A stretch of DNA of 64,000 nucleotides from Hyperoplus lanceolatus. Its lineage: Eukaryota > Chordata > Actinopteri > Uranoscopiformes > Ammodytidae. The position numbers and the translations under genes were made by a program. How positions within the stretch are numbered: position 1 is the stretch's first letter; each line of letters opens with the position of its first letter. Below the pieces are notes generated by a model. The model was not told where the DNA came from. It ran no database searches and saw nothing but the letters and a program-made list of their open reading frames with translations. The stretch is from assembly GCA_026929865.2 (NCBI GenBank), contig CM049414.1, positions 3,665,001-3,729,000 of the forward strand. Reading direction: 5' to 3'. Positions 1 through 51,000 of the stretch are shown one piece after another.

Positions 1-510
1 TATCTATTAAGTAGGCCTAGGCTAATACCGTGAAAATACATTTCCTCAGACATTCTCTTTTGTGTGCGCTTTGGGGCATGTTGCCTACTAGTTAACCAAC
101 GTTTGGTAGCTCTTTTAGTCAAGGTATAGAGTCAAATTTGCACTCTTCCTGTTTAGAGCCACACATTTAAGTTAGCCATTGTGACCCATGTGGATTGTCT
201 GTATCCACGCTTGTATTTGTTGTTCCAAAGGTACAATGAAAACACTGACATACACATGGACATGCTGCTCACTGGAACCTTTAGAAATGATCGGGGCTTA
301 CTACCATCACTCCTCAACAGGCCAGACATGCTGTGCAGCCAGTCACACATCCAGTATCCTGCACAGACAGGATTTCCATAGTGGTAGAACTGGCTCTTCC
401 ACTAAGTTATCTGCATTAGATTACTGAAATGTGAAATCCATATACACCTCCTGACTGCTCTCTTCTTCCTCCTCCACACACAGTCACACACACAGTCACA
501 CACACACACA

Positions 511-556
<46 letters not shown>

Positions 557-871
557 GGCTTTGTTATTAAAGCAACACACCTGCCCCAATTACATTCACT
601 TAGCAAACATGGAAAATAAAGGAGTGGGACGTGTGGAAAAAAACACACACCATCATGGAAATTGAAAAGTGCCATTTTGTACTCTGTATTGGCTCTAAAT
701 AGAAACTATGAGCAGTGTAAAAACACATCTATAGTACAAGTGAGAGGGCATAGTTAGTCACTGGTAGATCACACCATTTGACTTGTAAATGCAGTGACAC
801 ACACACACGCTATTTGACTGTGCGTAACCTGAGTGTGTTGATGGAGCGTGATGCTGTGCGTCTCGTTGTAG
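1..871. other. mfsd4b upstream intron, no exon recognised
   Basis: The first mfsd4b exon seen in the window starts in mid-protein at 872 after a clear acceptor (gttgtag). No upstream reading frame here resembles the short N-terminus of an MFS transporter and no convincing donor is visible, so the first exon is inferred to lie left of the window. The stretch holds a CA microsatellite and otherwise nothing I can name. Confidence 0.6.
478..553. repeat. (CA)n microsatellite
   Basis: Interrupted CA repeat; the longest pure block is 512-552. Confidence 0.95.
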
Positions 872-1040
872 GGGATGAGTATCTCAGTTCTTGGGCCTAC
901 GTTTGAGGACCTGGCCGTCAACGTGAACAAAGACATCAGCAACCTGTCGTACATCTTCGTGGGTCGCTCTGCGGGCTACATCGGAGGCTCCCTCTTAGGA
1001 GGCGTGCTGTTTGACTGCATGAGCCCACATCTGCTGCTAG
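872..1040 (+). CDS. mfsd4b: mfsd4b exon, TM1-TM2 region
   Basis: The acceptor is gttgtag|GGG and the donor CTAG|GTAACC. It starts on a codon boundary and ends in phase 1. It encodes the end of TM1, a loop with FEDLAVNVNKDISNLSYIF, and TM2 with the MFS-typical VGRSAGYIGGSLLGG. Confidence 0.93.
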
Positions 1041-1071
1041 GTAACCCGCCGTCCACACCGAGCACTAGCTG

Positions 1072-1111
<40 letters not shown>

Positions 1112-4100
1112 TGTTGTGTGTGAAGATGTCTGTGTGTGAAGATGTCTGTGTGCCTGCTCTAGAGCTCTCTAGGTGGGTGTCTGTCTGCCTGTCTGTCCGT
1201 GTGAAGATGTGTGGGGGGCATTGTAAACACCTTTCCTCTGTGTCTGACCTGTCCCCTCCAGGCTTGTCTATGCTGGTGACAGCCTTTGGAATGTGGGCCA
1301 TCCCTTTCTGTAAGCAGGCCCTGCTGCTCACTGGCCTCATGTCCAGCATAGGGATGTCTATGGGGGTTCTGGATACAGGTAAGATGAGCCTTAACAACAT
1401 GAGCAAACAGCACAAGGTTTGATTACCTGTGGGGAAAACAAACAGTAGCTCATTCTCTATTCTGATGACGATGTATTGATGCAGGTAGCAAAACTATTAA
1501 TAAATAACTAATTCCCCAGACTTCTCAAACATACACACACAGGGGATTTGACTGGTTTTGGCTGATCAAGTCTGAACGTTTCCCGTTAGCTTTGTTGCAC
1601 CTGTTAGGGGCGGGACACCTTGCTCCTTCATTCATCGGCCTTTTTGCCTGTTCTTGCAGGAACACTGTAGTTGTAACTGATCATTTTGTCCTCGGTATGA
1701 CAAGTCAAAATATCTGCTGTAAAGAGGTCTATTGTAGTGAATGGAGTGTGTTGAGTTCAATAAAGGCAGCTGTAATGAGTGTAGTTCATTGGTGCCCTCT
1801 GTGTGAGCACTCTCATATTACTGACTTGTGTCCACAAAAGGACAGATAATGAGTGTGTGTGTGTGTAGCAGTAGGAGGTGATAGGATGGGTTATTGTGAT
1901 CAGTAAGGGAGGAGACAGTCAGTGTGTTTACATGCAGACTCATAATCGGGTAAATAAACGAATAAGACTTCAACAGGACTTGTGAAATCGGCACATTAAC
2001 GGACAAGCGAAGTCGGATAAGAACACCTAGATAACTCGTTCATAGTCGGCATTCTACCTGCATGTATACAGGATTGCATATCTCATATCGGAGTTTGCGT
2101 TCTGCGCTTGCTCGAGAATCCCTGCAGAGGATTTCACAAGGAAGCAGAAGGAGACTACGTAATAAATAGTAGTGTTGTTGCCGGAAAGGAACCGGAAGTG
2201 GCTCTATAACCACTTGTTAAAAGGGCTACAGCGCCACCTAGCATAGCGGAGTCAGCCATGCTCCGGCCATTTATCGAATATTTGAAAGGCCATGTATACT
2301 CAGACAAGTGACGCGGTCCGTTCAAGTGGCAAGTTCGGTATATGTCTTAATCCAATCTAGTTGTCCCATGGAAACGCTGAACTTTACCTATTCAGTCCCT
2401 CAAATTAACAGTAGATATAGTGTTAGGCTTTTTGACTATTTGACTTCATAAGCAGGAAAATCACATGTGAAAGTATGTGCCATTAAAGCCCTACTTCACC
2501 GGTGGGAATATGAAGGTGTATTGAACTCTGAGAGCCTATGTAGTATAAATGTGCAAACATTTTAGAAATCGGTTCATCCTAGCCTGAGAAAAGGCAGAAA
2601 GAGTGTTTAATGGTCTCACTGTCTAACACTACATTTTCCCATGCGTGACATCACATATGGGAAAATTTAGGGTTAGGATTAACAGCACAGTTGGGCCAAG
2701 GGAAGACTGAGGGAAGACTGAGGGAAGAAATACCTCATTCATTATATTATAATAGCGATTTTCAAATGATAGAACGCCGGTTCAGTATGGGTGAAGTATT
2801 CCTTTAATGATGTCTGTGTTCCATGTAGGAGATCCCTTCTAGTATGGCTTACAACAGGACTTCACCACCATTCATTAATTAGGTTTTAATTACAGCTGTG
2901 CTTTTGCTGCTGTGCCATGACAGAATGTGTGCTCACCTATTGCTTTCTGTAGCAACCTAAGCCCCATGTTTTGCACACTGTCCAGCCTCTCAAAGAGGGG
3001 AAACTTGACAGCATTGCTCTGAAGTGATGAAGGTAAAGATGTTTGACTGTACTCTCAACCCTCTCTCTGGTCAGGTGGTAACGTGCTGATCCTGAACACA
3101 TGGGGCGATGAGGCGGGCCCTCACATGCAGGCGCTGCACTTCAGCTTTGCGGCCGGAGCCTTAATGTCTCCCATCATGGCCAAGCTGCTGTTTGGGACGG
3201 ACACGGGGATCTCACCCACCAACGCCACACCCCCCCTCACCACGGAGCAGCCTCCCACAGCCCCCCTGCTCTACCTGCACCGGGCCGGCCTCAGGTCCAT
3301 GTGGGCCTACGTGGTGATCGGCTGCTTCATCCTGCTGGTCTCCTTCCTCTTCCTAGTGCTGCACTGTTGGCGTGGGGGGGGCGGTGAGCCAGCGCGCCCA
3401 GCCTCAGTGAAGCCTCGCCGGGCCACACACCACCGGGCTCTGGTGGTCCTGCTCTTCTTCTTCTTCTTTGCCTACGTGGGGGCCGAGGTGGCGTACGGCT
3501 CCTTCATCTTCACCTTCGCCAAGGACTACGCCCACATGGAGCAGGCCCAGGCGGCCGGCCTCAACTCTCTGTTCTGGGCCACGTTTGCAGCCTGCAGAGG
3601 GCTGGCCATCCTGTTTGCAGCGTGCATGTCCCCGGGCTGCATGATCCTGCTGAGCCTGGTGGGCTCCACCCTGTCCTCCCTGCTGCTGTGTATGTTCAGC
3701 AGAGAGGCTGTGGCTGTGTGGCTGTGCACCGGGCTCTACGGAGCCTCCATGGCCACCACCTTCCCCAGTGGCATCTCGTGGCTGGAGCAGTACACCACGG
3801 TGACGGGCCACACCGCAGCAGCCTTCGTGGTGGGGGCGGCACTGGGGGAGATGGTGCTGCCCGCTCTGCTGGGCTTCCTGCTGGGGAAGGTCCAGGACCA
3901 GCCCCTGCTCATGTACCTGGCTCTCATCACAGCCACGTTCACATCCATCCTCTTCCCCGTCATGTACAAGCTGGCCTCAGCCCCTGGAGGACAGAGTAGG
4001 AAACCCCGCGGCAGGGGCCGGCCCGACGCAGACGACAGCCAGTACCGCCAGGCCCTGCTGGACTCAGGAGCCACTGAGGAGGAAGAGGAGGAGGAGGAGC

Positions 4101-4324
4101 AGCAGGTGGACCAGGACACTGAGGCTGATGAGTGGAACGATGCGGACTTTGAGGTCATTGAAATGGACGACACAGCCAGTGTGATCAGTTCACCCAGGAC
4201 AGTCCCCTCTCCTCCGGACAGTACTACCCTAACAGAGGCTGCTTTCTCTGACACACTCCCCCTGGTAGGAGACTCCCCCAGACGCAAACTGCTGCTCTCT
4301 CTGGACAGAGAGAAGAGGGACTGA
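872..4324 (+). CDS. mfsd4b: mfsd4b, MFS sodium-dependent glucose transporter 1-like (5' partial gene)
   Basis: Three coding exons (872-1040, 1262-1378, 3075-4324) join in frame to 511 residues ending at TGA 4322-4324. Seen: an MFS-like chain of hydrophobic helices, the signature GMSISVLGPTFEDLA at the start, LDTGGNVLILNTWGD across the second junction, ALHFSFAAGA, then helices up to about residue 410 and a long acidic cytoplasmic tail. Known: MFSD4B/NaGLT1 (SLC60 type) is a plasma-membrane sugar transporter of kidney, about 480-520 aa. The N-terminus, probably 20-30 residues, is missing. The neighbour is rev3l in convergent orientation, as in human, which supports orthology to MFSD4B rather than MFSD4A. 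Transport substrate in this fish is inference. Confidence 0.95.
1074..1110. repeat. (GT)n microsatellite in mfsd4b intron
   Basis: Pure GT run in the 221-bp intron between the first two exons seen, followed by two copies of a gaagatgtctgtgtg unit. Confidence 0.95.
1262..1378 (+). CDS. mfsd4b: mfsd4b exon, TM3-TM4 region
   Basis: The acceptor is ccctccag|GC and the donor ATACAG|GTAAGA; phase 1 on both sides. It encodes two hydrophobic helices ending in GMSMGVLDT, where the last codon is completed by the next exon to give the conserved DTGGN turn. Confidence 0.93.
1379..3074. other. mfsd4b intron
   Basis: A 1.7 kb intron. Apart from the MITE-like ends at 1916-2073 and a short GT run near 1853-1867, I recognise nothing in it. 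Confidence 0.7.
1916..2073. mobile_element. Short MITE-like element, family unknown
   Basis: The left end (1916-1957) matches the reverse complement of 57509-57550 over 42 bp with one difference, so it is a dispersed repeat. An imperfect inverted copy of the first bases (cctgcatgtatacagg, 2058-2073) may be the other terminus. No target duplication is obvious. Confidence 0.5.
3075..4324 (+). CDS. mfsd4b: mfsd4b terminal exon, TM5-TM12 and acidic tail
   Basis: The acceptor is ctggtcag|GT and the stop is TGA at 4322. It encodes NVLILNTWGDEAGPHMQ, a loop with a possible N-glycosylation site (NAT), then about seven further hydrophobic segments, including one with five consecutive Phe before AYVGAEVAYGS. 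The last 110 residues are hydrophilic: a run of Glu, then DADFEVIEMDD and a Ser/Thr/Pro-rich end. The single large last exon fits the four-exon vertebrate gene. GC content is well above the introns around it. Confidence 0.95.
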
Positions 4325-5520
4325 GGGAGCTTTCACACCTCATAGTCCTCTTCTAGTTTACTTCCTTGGAACCAGATGTGAGACAATTCATTGTTTGGTT
4401 TTTCACCTGGCCTGGTTCTCTTCCACACCTGTCGTTCCCTGTGATCTGAATCTGTTGATTAAGAATCAAAATGCAGCGACATAAGCCACGTGAGAATATT
4501 CTCTTCACTCATTGGTCAGATGTGTCTGGGGCGGAGCAATAACGTAGTTCCCTGAACTGCTCTACAATTGGTCAGAATTTCCATGCAGTAAAACTACAGA
4601 AAGAAACTACAGGAAGTAGATCGTATTCCTCATCCCATAATGCTTAGCGTAGCTGGCTACAGGAGCTAGTTACACAGTGCTTCCAGCAGGTGGGTCAAAG
4701 TCAGTCACTCAGCTCACGTTCTCACCACAAACAGACCGCACCAGAGTTGGGTTGAAAGCGTACTAAGACGTACTGCATGGCTCTGCTCATTGGTTGACCA
4801 GAACTGGAACATTCAGATATTTATGATTTATGAAAAGTCCTGATGATTTCCTCTGCTGTGAATGCAACACTGAACTACTGACCAAAACCTGTGTAGCTTA
4901 TGAAGCACCCATACAGTACGTCATGTTAAAGTGTGGGGGTTTTAAACCACAGACTCAGCCCTAATAGTAAAACTGCAGAACAGTCTAAATAATATAATAC
5001 ATGGTTGATTTTCTATAAGGATGTCAAAGGGTCAGGGAAGGCTAGAGGGGCCGGTAGGATCCAGTGCCTTGCTCCAGGATGCATGGACTGAGTGGATGAG
5101 CTTGACCCTCCTCATCACTCCACCCTGCTGCAGAAACTCCTTCTAATGTCCTTTCATTTTGCACTATTGCAGTGATGTAATCAGCAGCAGGGAATGTGTG
5201 TGTGTTGTCAGGTTTGAATGGAGTTATTTTGGTGTTGCACTTGGTAAAGAGTTGTGATTGTGTTGTCATGTTATGTGTCACTGTGAATCATTGAGCCAAG
5301 GCATTTTAATACATTGACTTTTTATTATATCAATCTCAAAGCTCCACCCACAGCACCATTAAAAACAAACAAAACACCTCCTTCATCATTATTATTTTTT
5401 TTTGTACATTTATACAAATACACAGGTACCTGTGTACTGCTGGATGGCGGATTTGAAGATCAGATCTGTACGTGATATGAAATGCACACAATGAAATAAT
5501 AAACTCTTTTATGACATAAA
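4325..5520 (+). other. Probable mfsd4b 3' UTR and intergenic gap
   Basis: No coding potential. The first plus-strand poly(A) hexamers after the stop are ATTAAA at 5358-5363 and AATAAA at 5498-5503. If either is used, the mfsd4b transcript runs into the rev3l 3' UTR on the other strand. Extent is inferred. Confidence 0.4.
5305..5326 (-). promoter_or_regulatory. rev3l: Candidate rev3l polyadenylation signals
   Basis: On the minus strand AATAAA occurs at 5326-5321 and ATTAAA at 5310-5305, about 0.86 kb after the rev3l stop codon. They are the first canonical hexamers met downstream of it and imply a 3' UTR of about 0.9 kb. Use is not proven. Confidence 0.45.
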
Positions 5521-6181
5521 TTATCAAAATACAGTATTGCAACAGTCCCAGAATCTTTAAGAAAAAAAGCCATATTGGTTTTCCACTTCCGACACTCTAT
5601 AGAGTCTGAAGTGTCAACACCTGCCAATATGGACATCAATACAATCACTTGAAAAATGGCATCCTTAAACAGAATGCATAGATTTGAATGCGTTCAATGG
5701 CTGGAGCTTTAGTTTTTTTTGTTGTTGTGTTGCTAATGCACAGTGAGATTACAGATGGCGCTATACAGGAACTATTTACACAAAGGACTGCAGGTGATAT
5801 AAAAAATGAAGAAAAGTCCATTAGTGGTTTGAAATGTAGTTCATCTTGAGTTTAGTAAGGGAGCTCCTTATAAACCCATTGACTTCAAACTGCTACAGCG
5901 CAAACAGGATAGGACGGCTCATCCCTGGATTGGCCTGCATTCAGCCCAGTGTGTCCCTGTGCTTCACTCAGCCTATAGCAGCTAACAGAGACCAACTCTA
6001 GCCCACAGGAGGGCAACACACACACAGAAATACTGGAGAACAAATAACAGTTACAAGACAGGATGGAAGCCCAACAGGGTCACATCCAAGCACCATTTAA
6101 ACCATTACACACGTGATGGGACAATGAAACACAGGGGGGAGGGGAGGGGAGCGAGTAGCACCAAAATGAGCAGGGAGCCAA

Positions 6182-44027
<37,846 letters not shown>

Positions 44028-44152
44028 CTGCAAAACACAACACAACAGACATATGTATTCAACATCAGCTGTAGAATCATTTAAACATGGTCCCACTGCA
44101 TTTAAAACAAAATGTATGACGCAAACATTTTTTTTCAAAAGGTTGCTCCCCT

Positions 44153-44189
44153 CGGGGCGCCCTTAGCTCAGTTGGTAGGGCGTCAAAAC
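44153..44189 (+). mobile_element. SINE tRNA head, fragment
   Basis: The text gcgcccttagctcagttgg, then tagggcgtc, matches the head of the SINE at 31500 and stops abruptly. Confidence 0.6.
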
Positions 44190-44360
44190 TCTTCATAGGA
44201 TGATCAGAATCACAGACTGACGCCTAATACGGATACACTGTATGAAACACTCCTCACACTCCTCAGTCAAGACAGCCTCATGATGAACAAGCAACATTGT
44301 TTTTAACACGTGCGTTCTCCAAGTCTTCTCTTCGCCATCCATTACTCCCTTCTGTTATAT

Positions 44361-44500
<140 letters not shown>

Positions 44501-44942
44501 TAGAAGTGACCATAATCCTTTTAGCTGTTGGGGACAAGGCACTCATTGAACACACACATGAGCTAATCAGATGTAGCCTAGCCTTAGATGTGACCACTTT
44601 CTTCTTCCACAGAGCCTATTAAAATCTACTGACAGGCTGCAATTAAGATGGATGGAGTGTGCCGGGGGGTCCAGTAAACAGCGTCCCCCCCCCTCCCCTC
44701 CCATACACTTTGACCAATCACTGCAGGGCTACACACAGATGGATGAGTGCGACAACAGGGCCTATATAATGCCATGATTCATGACACGCCATGCACACAC
44801 TGTGTTCAAGCACAGCCCCCATTAACGTAATAGAAAGGGAGAGGAAGAGCAAGGCTGGGGAGCGTGAGTGGATTGAGGTCTAGTGATGGGAAGGGAGGTC
44901 AGCCCATATGCACAATGAGGGAGAGCTACAGTATTCATAAAG

Positions 44943-44943
<1 letters not shown>

Positions 44944-45005
<62 letters not shown>
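44944..45005. repeat. (GACA)n microsatellite
   Basis: About 15 copies of GACA. Confidence 0.95.
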
Positions 45006-45006
<1 letters not shown>

Positions 45007-45089
45007 TCTAAGGTGAACTGTGCTGCAGACACCACACTCTGGTTCATTACGCCTCAATCTTTGCTTTGTATTATAATTTTTTCACTCAG

Positions 45090-45228
45090 AGGCTCCATCC
45101 ATGTGACGTCACTTCCGGTGTGCACTGGATAAGGCTGCCAGCCAAATCAGACTGATCTGAGATCATATAGGCAGTAATCATGTACAGAATGTGGGATTTG
45201 GTGATGCCAATCACTCTCAAAAAGGTTT
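45090..45228. mobile_element. Dispersed 100-bp repeat, copy 1
   Basis: 45121-45228 nearly equals 52071-52172 (gctgccagccaaatcagact, acagaatgtgggatttggtg). The preceding catgtgacgtcacttccggt resembles the interior of the MITE at 35619. Confidence 0.6.
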
Positions 45229-45610
45229 GTTGTTTCTGTACAGTTGCTGCTGCAGCATTAACACACACAGCCACACATGATCTGTCCACAGACCTGGTTG
45301 TGTGTACCCCATTTCTTTTTCATTTATTTCTCTACAGTTCTGGCACTTTCATTTCACGTTGGAAGCTTTATGAAGGAAATTCTGTTATTATGCTTCTTTT
45401 GAACTCACATGGAAACAATTCAAATACATTCGTTCAAATTCCATGACTGCCTTTATTTTATTTTTTCAAAACTTTATTTTTTTAATTATAAAATGCTGTG
45501 TTGTTTGCAACAGCTTCATCTTGAACCAGTGACACGCTGACAGACAGGGGGAGGAGCCTAAACCAGTGTGCACATGCCCAGAGAGACATGTCCACACACA
45601 GCTGATGGAG

Positions 45611-45742
<132 letters not shown>

Positions 45743-45786
45743 TCTCCTCCCACATGCTATACCCTTTGACAGAGGCTGGGTGCACT

Positions 45787-46380
45787 GCTGCATCCCTATG
45801 GATTGTTCAGATTGCGGTTGCGGTCTACGAAGGCTGCATTTGAAGACCGATTGCGTCCTAGCGGCGCGCAAAGGTTGTTCCATTTGCTCCTCATATGCGG
45901 CCGAGAAATGCAGCCTTCGTTTCACGGTTTTGAAGGCTGCATCAGATGTATCCTTCGCGGCCCAACATATCCCAAGATTCATTGTGGTTTTTTCAGAGAT
46001 GGCATAAAATAAAATAAGAAATAACAAAACAGCAACGTGTTGCTCCATCTTCTTAACTTTTATCTCCCTTTCTTTTTTTCTTGTACTTTTTTTTCTTTTC
46101 GTCTGGTAGGCAACTTCTTTTTCTTTTTTCCTCCGTTGACAAGGCTGTCTCCGTTGGCAGCAATCAGGATTGCTAGGCAGCACAGGAGCGGCGAGTCGTC
46201 ACGCAAGGTAACGGCTTGTTACGCAAACCGGAAATGCTCGTAAACGGAGACCTGCGGAGACCGTCCCGTTTAACAACGCTCGTTCGGCCCTGGTTCGGCC
46301 TTCGAAACGGCCTTCATAGGCTATAGCCTTCATAGACCGCGTCCTTCCAAGGAGGCGGTCTCTGTAATGGGATACAGCTA
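45787..46380. mobile_element. DNA-transposon-like element
   Basis: Weak inverted ends gctgcatccctat / taatgggatacagc, and repeated aaggctgca, ggccttc and gcggtc words near both ends in opposite orientation. Ends are approximate. Superfamily unknown. Confidence 0.5.
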
Positions 46381-47196
46381 ACGTGAAGCTTCTAGTAAAC
46401 ACCTGCATCGTCTGTAGCACAGCCATACATAGGCCTGCCCCATGTCAGGAGGGGACAGGGGGATGCAGATGTAACCCAGGGTTACATAACAGCTTTTAAT
46501 TTAATCAGAATTTAATCAAAACCCAGTAGAATAGCTGTTACTTGTCACTTGGTTTGTGTATATTGTCGCTTTAAATAGTGACACAAAAAGTGATAGACAT
46601 ATAGAGAAAAGTATTGCAAATAAGTGCATTTATTTTATGATATCTGATTAATATGGTGTGATTTGTTGAATCACCTGCCAATTAAAGTAATCGCATGGCA
46701 ACTGTTTGGCTCAGTAGCCAATAAGAAATTAGACCCGCCTCTTCTAACCGCCAGTAGACGGCAGCTACGGTGAACGAACGTTAGCGACTATACATCAGGT
46801 CGGCAATCAGGCCACGCCCCCTTTGGGGGGAAAACAAACCGAACGTGCCATTGACTATAATGCAAAATTGCGGTCCAAAACAGCACAAAAAGAAAACGAT
46901 CAGAGGTAAATAAGTTAAAATTTGACCGACCGACACAATGTCAAAATCTTTTAAAACAACTCTGCTGGCTGGATAACGTTAAAGACGCTTATAAATGATT
47001 AATTTGGTCAATCTAAAACCATATCTTTTTAGTCTCTCAGCATCAAGCTGGTGCAATGATCCGACCCATTGGCCAAGATATCATGCCCTGATATATATCT
47101 TCACCTCACTGAGTCTCTATGTAAGCTGATTACACGTGAAATAATTGTTATTTTAAGTTTTGTTGTCTGTAATAATGCTTACTATGTTAATAGTAG

Positions 47197-47966
47197 GAGA
47201 CAGTGCATGGCGCGTCATAATCTGAGGCCACGCCCATCGTGGGGGAAAACAATACACAGTGCTCCATCCACTTTATATTGAATGACACCCGTATTCGGCA
47301 AACAAACTTAATAAAAACGTAATACAACATGCCTTTCACAAATACACGTTACTTTCTTTAAAGCCACGACTCTTTTCTGTCTATACGAGCTGTTTTGGTG
47401 AAAAAGTATTGAGTAATTTTCAATATCGAGACAAAACTCTTAACTAATGTATGCTGAATGCTAGGCTAATGTTAGCCTTCTGCTGTAGGCTAACCATAGG
47501 CTAACCCTCACGGACGGGAAAAAACACCTCAATATTGAAAATTACTCAATAATTTTTCACAAAAACAGCTCGTATGGACAGACAAGAGTCGTAAGTAACG
47601 TTTTTTTGTTAAATGGATGTTCAATTACGTTTTAATTAAGTTTGTTTGCAGAAGACAGGTCTCCTTCAATACAAAGTGAATGGAACGGTTTTCAACGGTT
47701 TCCCCCACGATGGGTCCGACCCGGTCCGACCGGACAAAAACATCTCAATATTGAAAACTACTCAATTATGTTTCACAAAAACAGCTCATATAGACAAACA
47801 AGAGTTGTGGCTTTCAAGAAAGTAACGTTTTTTTCTAAAATGGATGTTTGATTACATTTTAATTAAGTTTGTTTGCAGAAGACAGGTCTCCTTCAATACA
47901 AAGTGGATGGAGCGCTGTTCAATGTTTTCCCCCACGATGGGCGTGGCCTATTCCATGCACTGTCTC
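47197..47966. mobile_element. Foldback element with duplicated arm
   Basis: The left end gagacagtgcatgg, then aggccacgcccatcgtgggg, is the inverse of the right end (cgatgggcgtggcct, then ccatgcactgtctc). The right arm is present twice in tandem with a period of 227 bp (gcagaagacaggtctccttc at 47649 and 47876). A further degenerate terminus lies at 46810-46845. Confidence 0.8.
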
Positions 47967-50292
47967 TATTTTTAAACAGTTTGCTACACAAAAGAGATTC
48001 CCCCCGTCACTAAAAGTCCTGAAAAGCCCACACCGTGATTTCGAAACCCTTGGTGAGCCTCCCGGTGTAAATATTAGATTGAGAATTGTGCTTTTAGTGT
48101 GGTAAATAACACGCTAACTAGACGCTACTAGCTGCTAACTAGCCGCGGCTAACGTTCTAGCATAGCACGCAGTGACACTGCACTTGGCGTGCCGTGACGG
48201 CCATGACTGATCCAGGGGAGGGGATGTGAGGCCCGTTGCTGGGTCTGCGGTCTGCTGGCCGGACGGTAGGTTGAGCATTTCTTCCACTGTGTGATGCTGC
48301 GGTGTGTTGATGTGTCAGTGATGCTGCTAGCTGTGTTTATTTGCCTCATGGTGAAAAACAATATGAGCTGTAAAGCTGTGAGTTAAAGGTGCTAGCTTTG
48401 AAATTATAAATTCTTCCAGTGACCAATCTATAGCTTGCTGAGTATAGAACATAATGAAAATACAATTTAAATGGGTTTTTGAAGTGTTTTATTTGAACAG
48501 ACTTATATAGAGAGTTAAAAGTGTCAATCATTTATGTTTTACACTGTGTTAAGTTACCTAGAATATGATATGACTTATAGAAAAGTGACTGAAATGTATA
48601 ATTAGATAGACGGACTACTAATGAGTCTTTTGGCTTTGTTGTCAAGGCCGGGTTTTTTGTGTGGATCGGATAAAAGATATTGAACCCTGGAACGTCTGTA
48701 TCCTGCTCGCCCTCCCTGGAGTCCCGCAGCGGTGTGCAGACTGGCGAGCTACCCCATCAGAGCGATCCTTTTGGACTCAGAACGAAAGGAAAATACTTAG
48801 TTTCTGCAGTGTGGTAGGACAAGAGAAATTGATTCATTTAGATTTGTCTTCAAAAGGACCAAACACATGGACTGATTCAAACTTTAGAATAGGCTGATTG
48901 TATTTTTACTGTGTTTTATTAGTGTAATTGAAATGTGTAATTGAGGGATGTTTTAATTAGTAAGAGGTATGTTGAGACCAGTTTATATTTTATTTTAAAG
49001 GGTTGACTCTTTTCCAGAGTCTTTGCCTAAGAGCAAGGTGTTTTAAATTAAAAACTTCCTGGTTTCAGCGAAAATATATAATAAATCAATATCAACTTAA
49101 ATATAGATAACTTCTTATGTGAGTAGTGGCCATACTATAATTAATAATAAATAGATAATATAAACCTTAACCTAAACATAGATATCTCAATATTAAATAA
49201 GATAAGTGGCCTTTAATAATAAAACCTAAATAGATAACAAATGAATTAAAAGTACGTAATACCAAATAACTTAAAGTAAATGAAACCAGGAAAGGTGACA
49301 TAAATTAAAGGTTTAAGAAAGGTATTTGTGATCATTTAAATTTTTCCACATTTTATTTTTAAATCATTTCATAATTGTTCAGGTTATCCAATTTCTACTT
49401 TTAAATAAAACCAAAAGGTAAGAGAGAAAAACAGCATTGAGAAAAAAAAAAGAAACAATTCTCTTACCTTTGAAATATATCTCTTGTTTCCGTGTGTCAT
49501 TTCTTGTGCAGACAGTTACCATATCTCTCCTTAACGAACCCTAGATTTTTCTGATGATTTAGCCCATATATTGATTGTATACTAGTAACAGTGTTTATTA
49601 AAAGGCCTGCTGCTGCTGTTACACTGAACCAGAGATCTACTATAGAAGAGCACTTGCATTGGTGGAGCTGCCTACACACAGACCCACACGCGCAAACACA
49701 CACAGTACTGTAACACCACCAAATAAGGGCCAATTTAATCTAGCGCACAATATCTCAAGTCCTTTGAACATTTTTTTAATATAATTCATTGGCATTTGAC
49801 AAATGACAAAAAAAAAACACTTTCTTCCAGCTTCTCGTATGTGAGGATTATTTATTTTATTCTGTTTTCAAGGACAAACAACAAACCTGTACTTGAAATG
49901 TATTGGATGGTGTTTCAACCTTTTAGTATGTATTGGCCATGGAGGCTGGTTTTAGGCCACTCAATAGTTCCTGTCAGTTTCACTAAAACCCTCTTTACAT
50001 TTCACTGATGAGTTGGATTACTGTTCTGTATTGAGCGCTCATATTTGACCCCTTCAGTCTAATAGAACTAGTGTCTGTATTGTGTTCATACATCTGAAAT
50101 GTAATTATTGAAATCAAATCAATCAAATATTCTTAATTTTAATACCACAAATAAAATCTGCAATGCATGCGTCCATTTTTTAGGCCAATTAAAAATCAAC
50201 CGACTATAAGACTGCAGACGGTGAGACAGACGCAGAGAGTCGGTGTCTAGTCTGGAGCGTGTGTGTGTGTCGAAGCTGTCTGCCATCAATAT

Positions 50293-50437
<145 letters not shown>

Positions 50438-50537
50438 ATACCAGTGCCTGCTGCAGTTGCTATGCAACGATAAAGCAAAAGCCCCTGACGGACATGGACA
50501 GCAGGAGAGATAAACAAGTGATTCTTCCCACCCAGCT

Positions 50538-50538
<1 letters not shown>

Positions 50539-50576
<38 letters not shown>

Positions 50577-50579
50577 GTG
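50539..50579. repeat. (GT)n microsatellite
   Basis: A 41-bp run with one GC. Confidence 0.95.
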
Positions 50580-51000
50580 AGCAAGAAGAGGGGAGTGAAG
50601 AGACATAAGACATACAATGGAGACTAATAAGTGAGGTTTCTCTTGTTTTTCCAGCTCAGCTTTGTAGTGAGTGTTGTGTGTTCCTCACTATAGTGATGGT
50701 TGCTGTCTGGAGGATTTATGAATGAGGGAGAGAGAGGCCTTATCTCTGAGTGGAGGAGTGTCTCCCTCTCCCTCTCACTCTATTGTGGGCAGTGCCATGA
50801 CTCAGCACTACACACACCACCACTGGGTCAGTGAGGCAGCCAGCCAGTAAGCCAGTCTGTCACACAGCATATCAGACAGCCACACAGACACACACCTGTT
50901 TACCTGTTAACAGCAGCCATGCTGGAGCACTGAAGGACACACAACGTAGAATGAAATCAAACATAGAAGAGGTTAACATGATTAGCAAGTACCTGCTTAA

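Noticed and set aside
3404..4287. Overlapping frames on the minus strand and a second plus frame in the mfsd4b exon
   Set aside because: Shadows of a GC-rich real exon; no similarity to any family.
48661..48897. 78-codon plus-strand frame in the AT-rich segment
   Set aside because: No recognisable motif, no splice context and no family resemblance.
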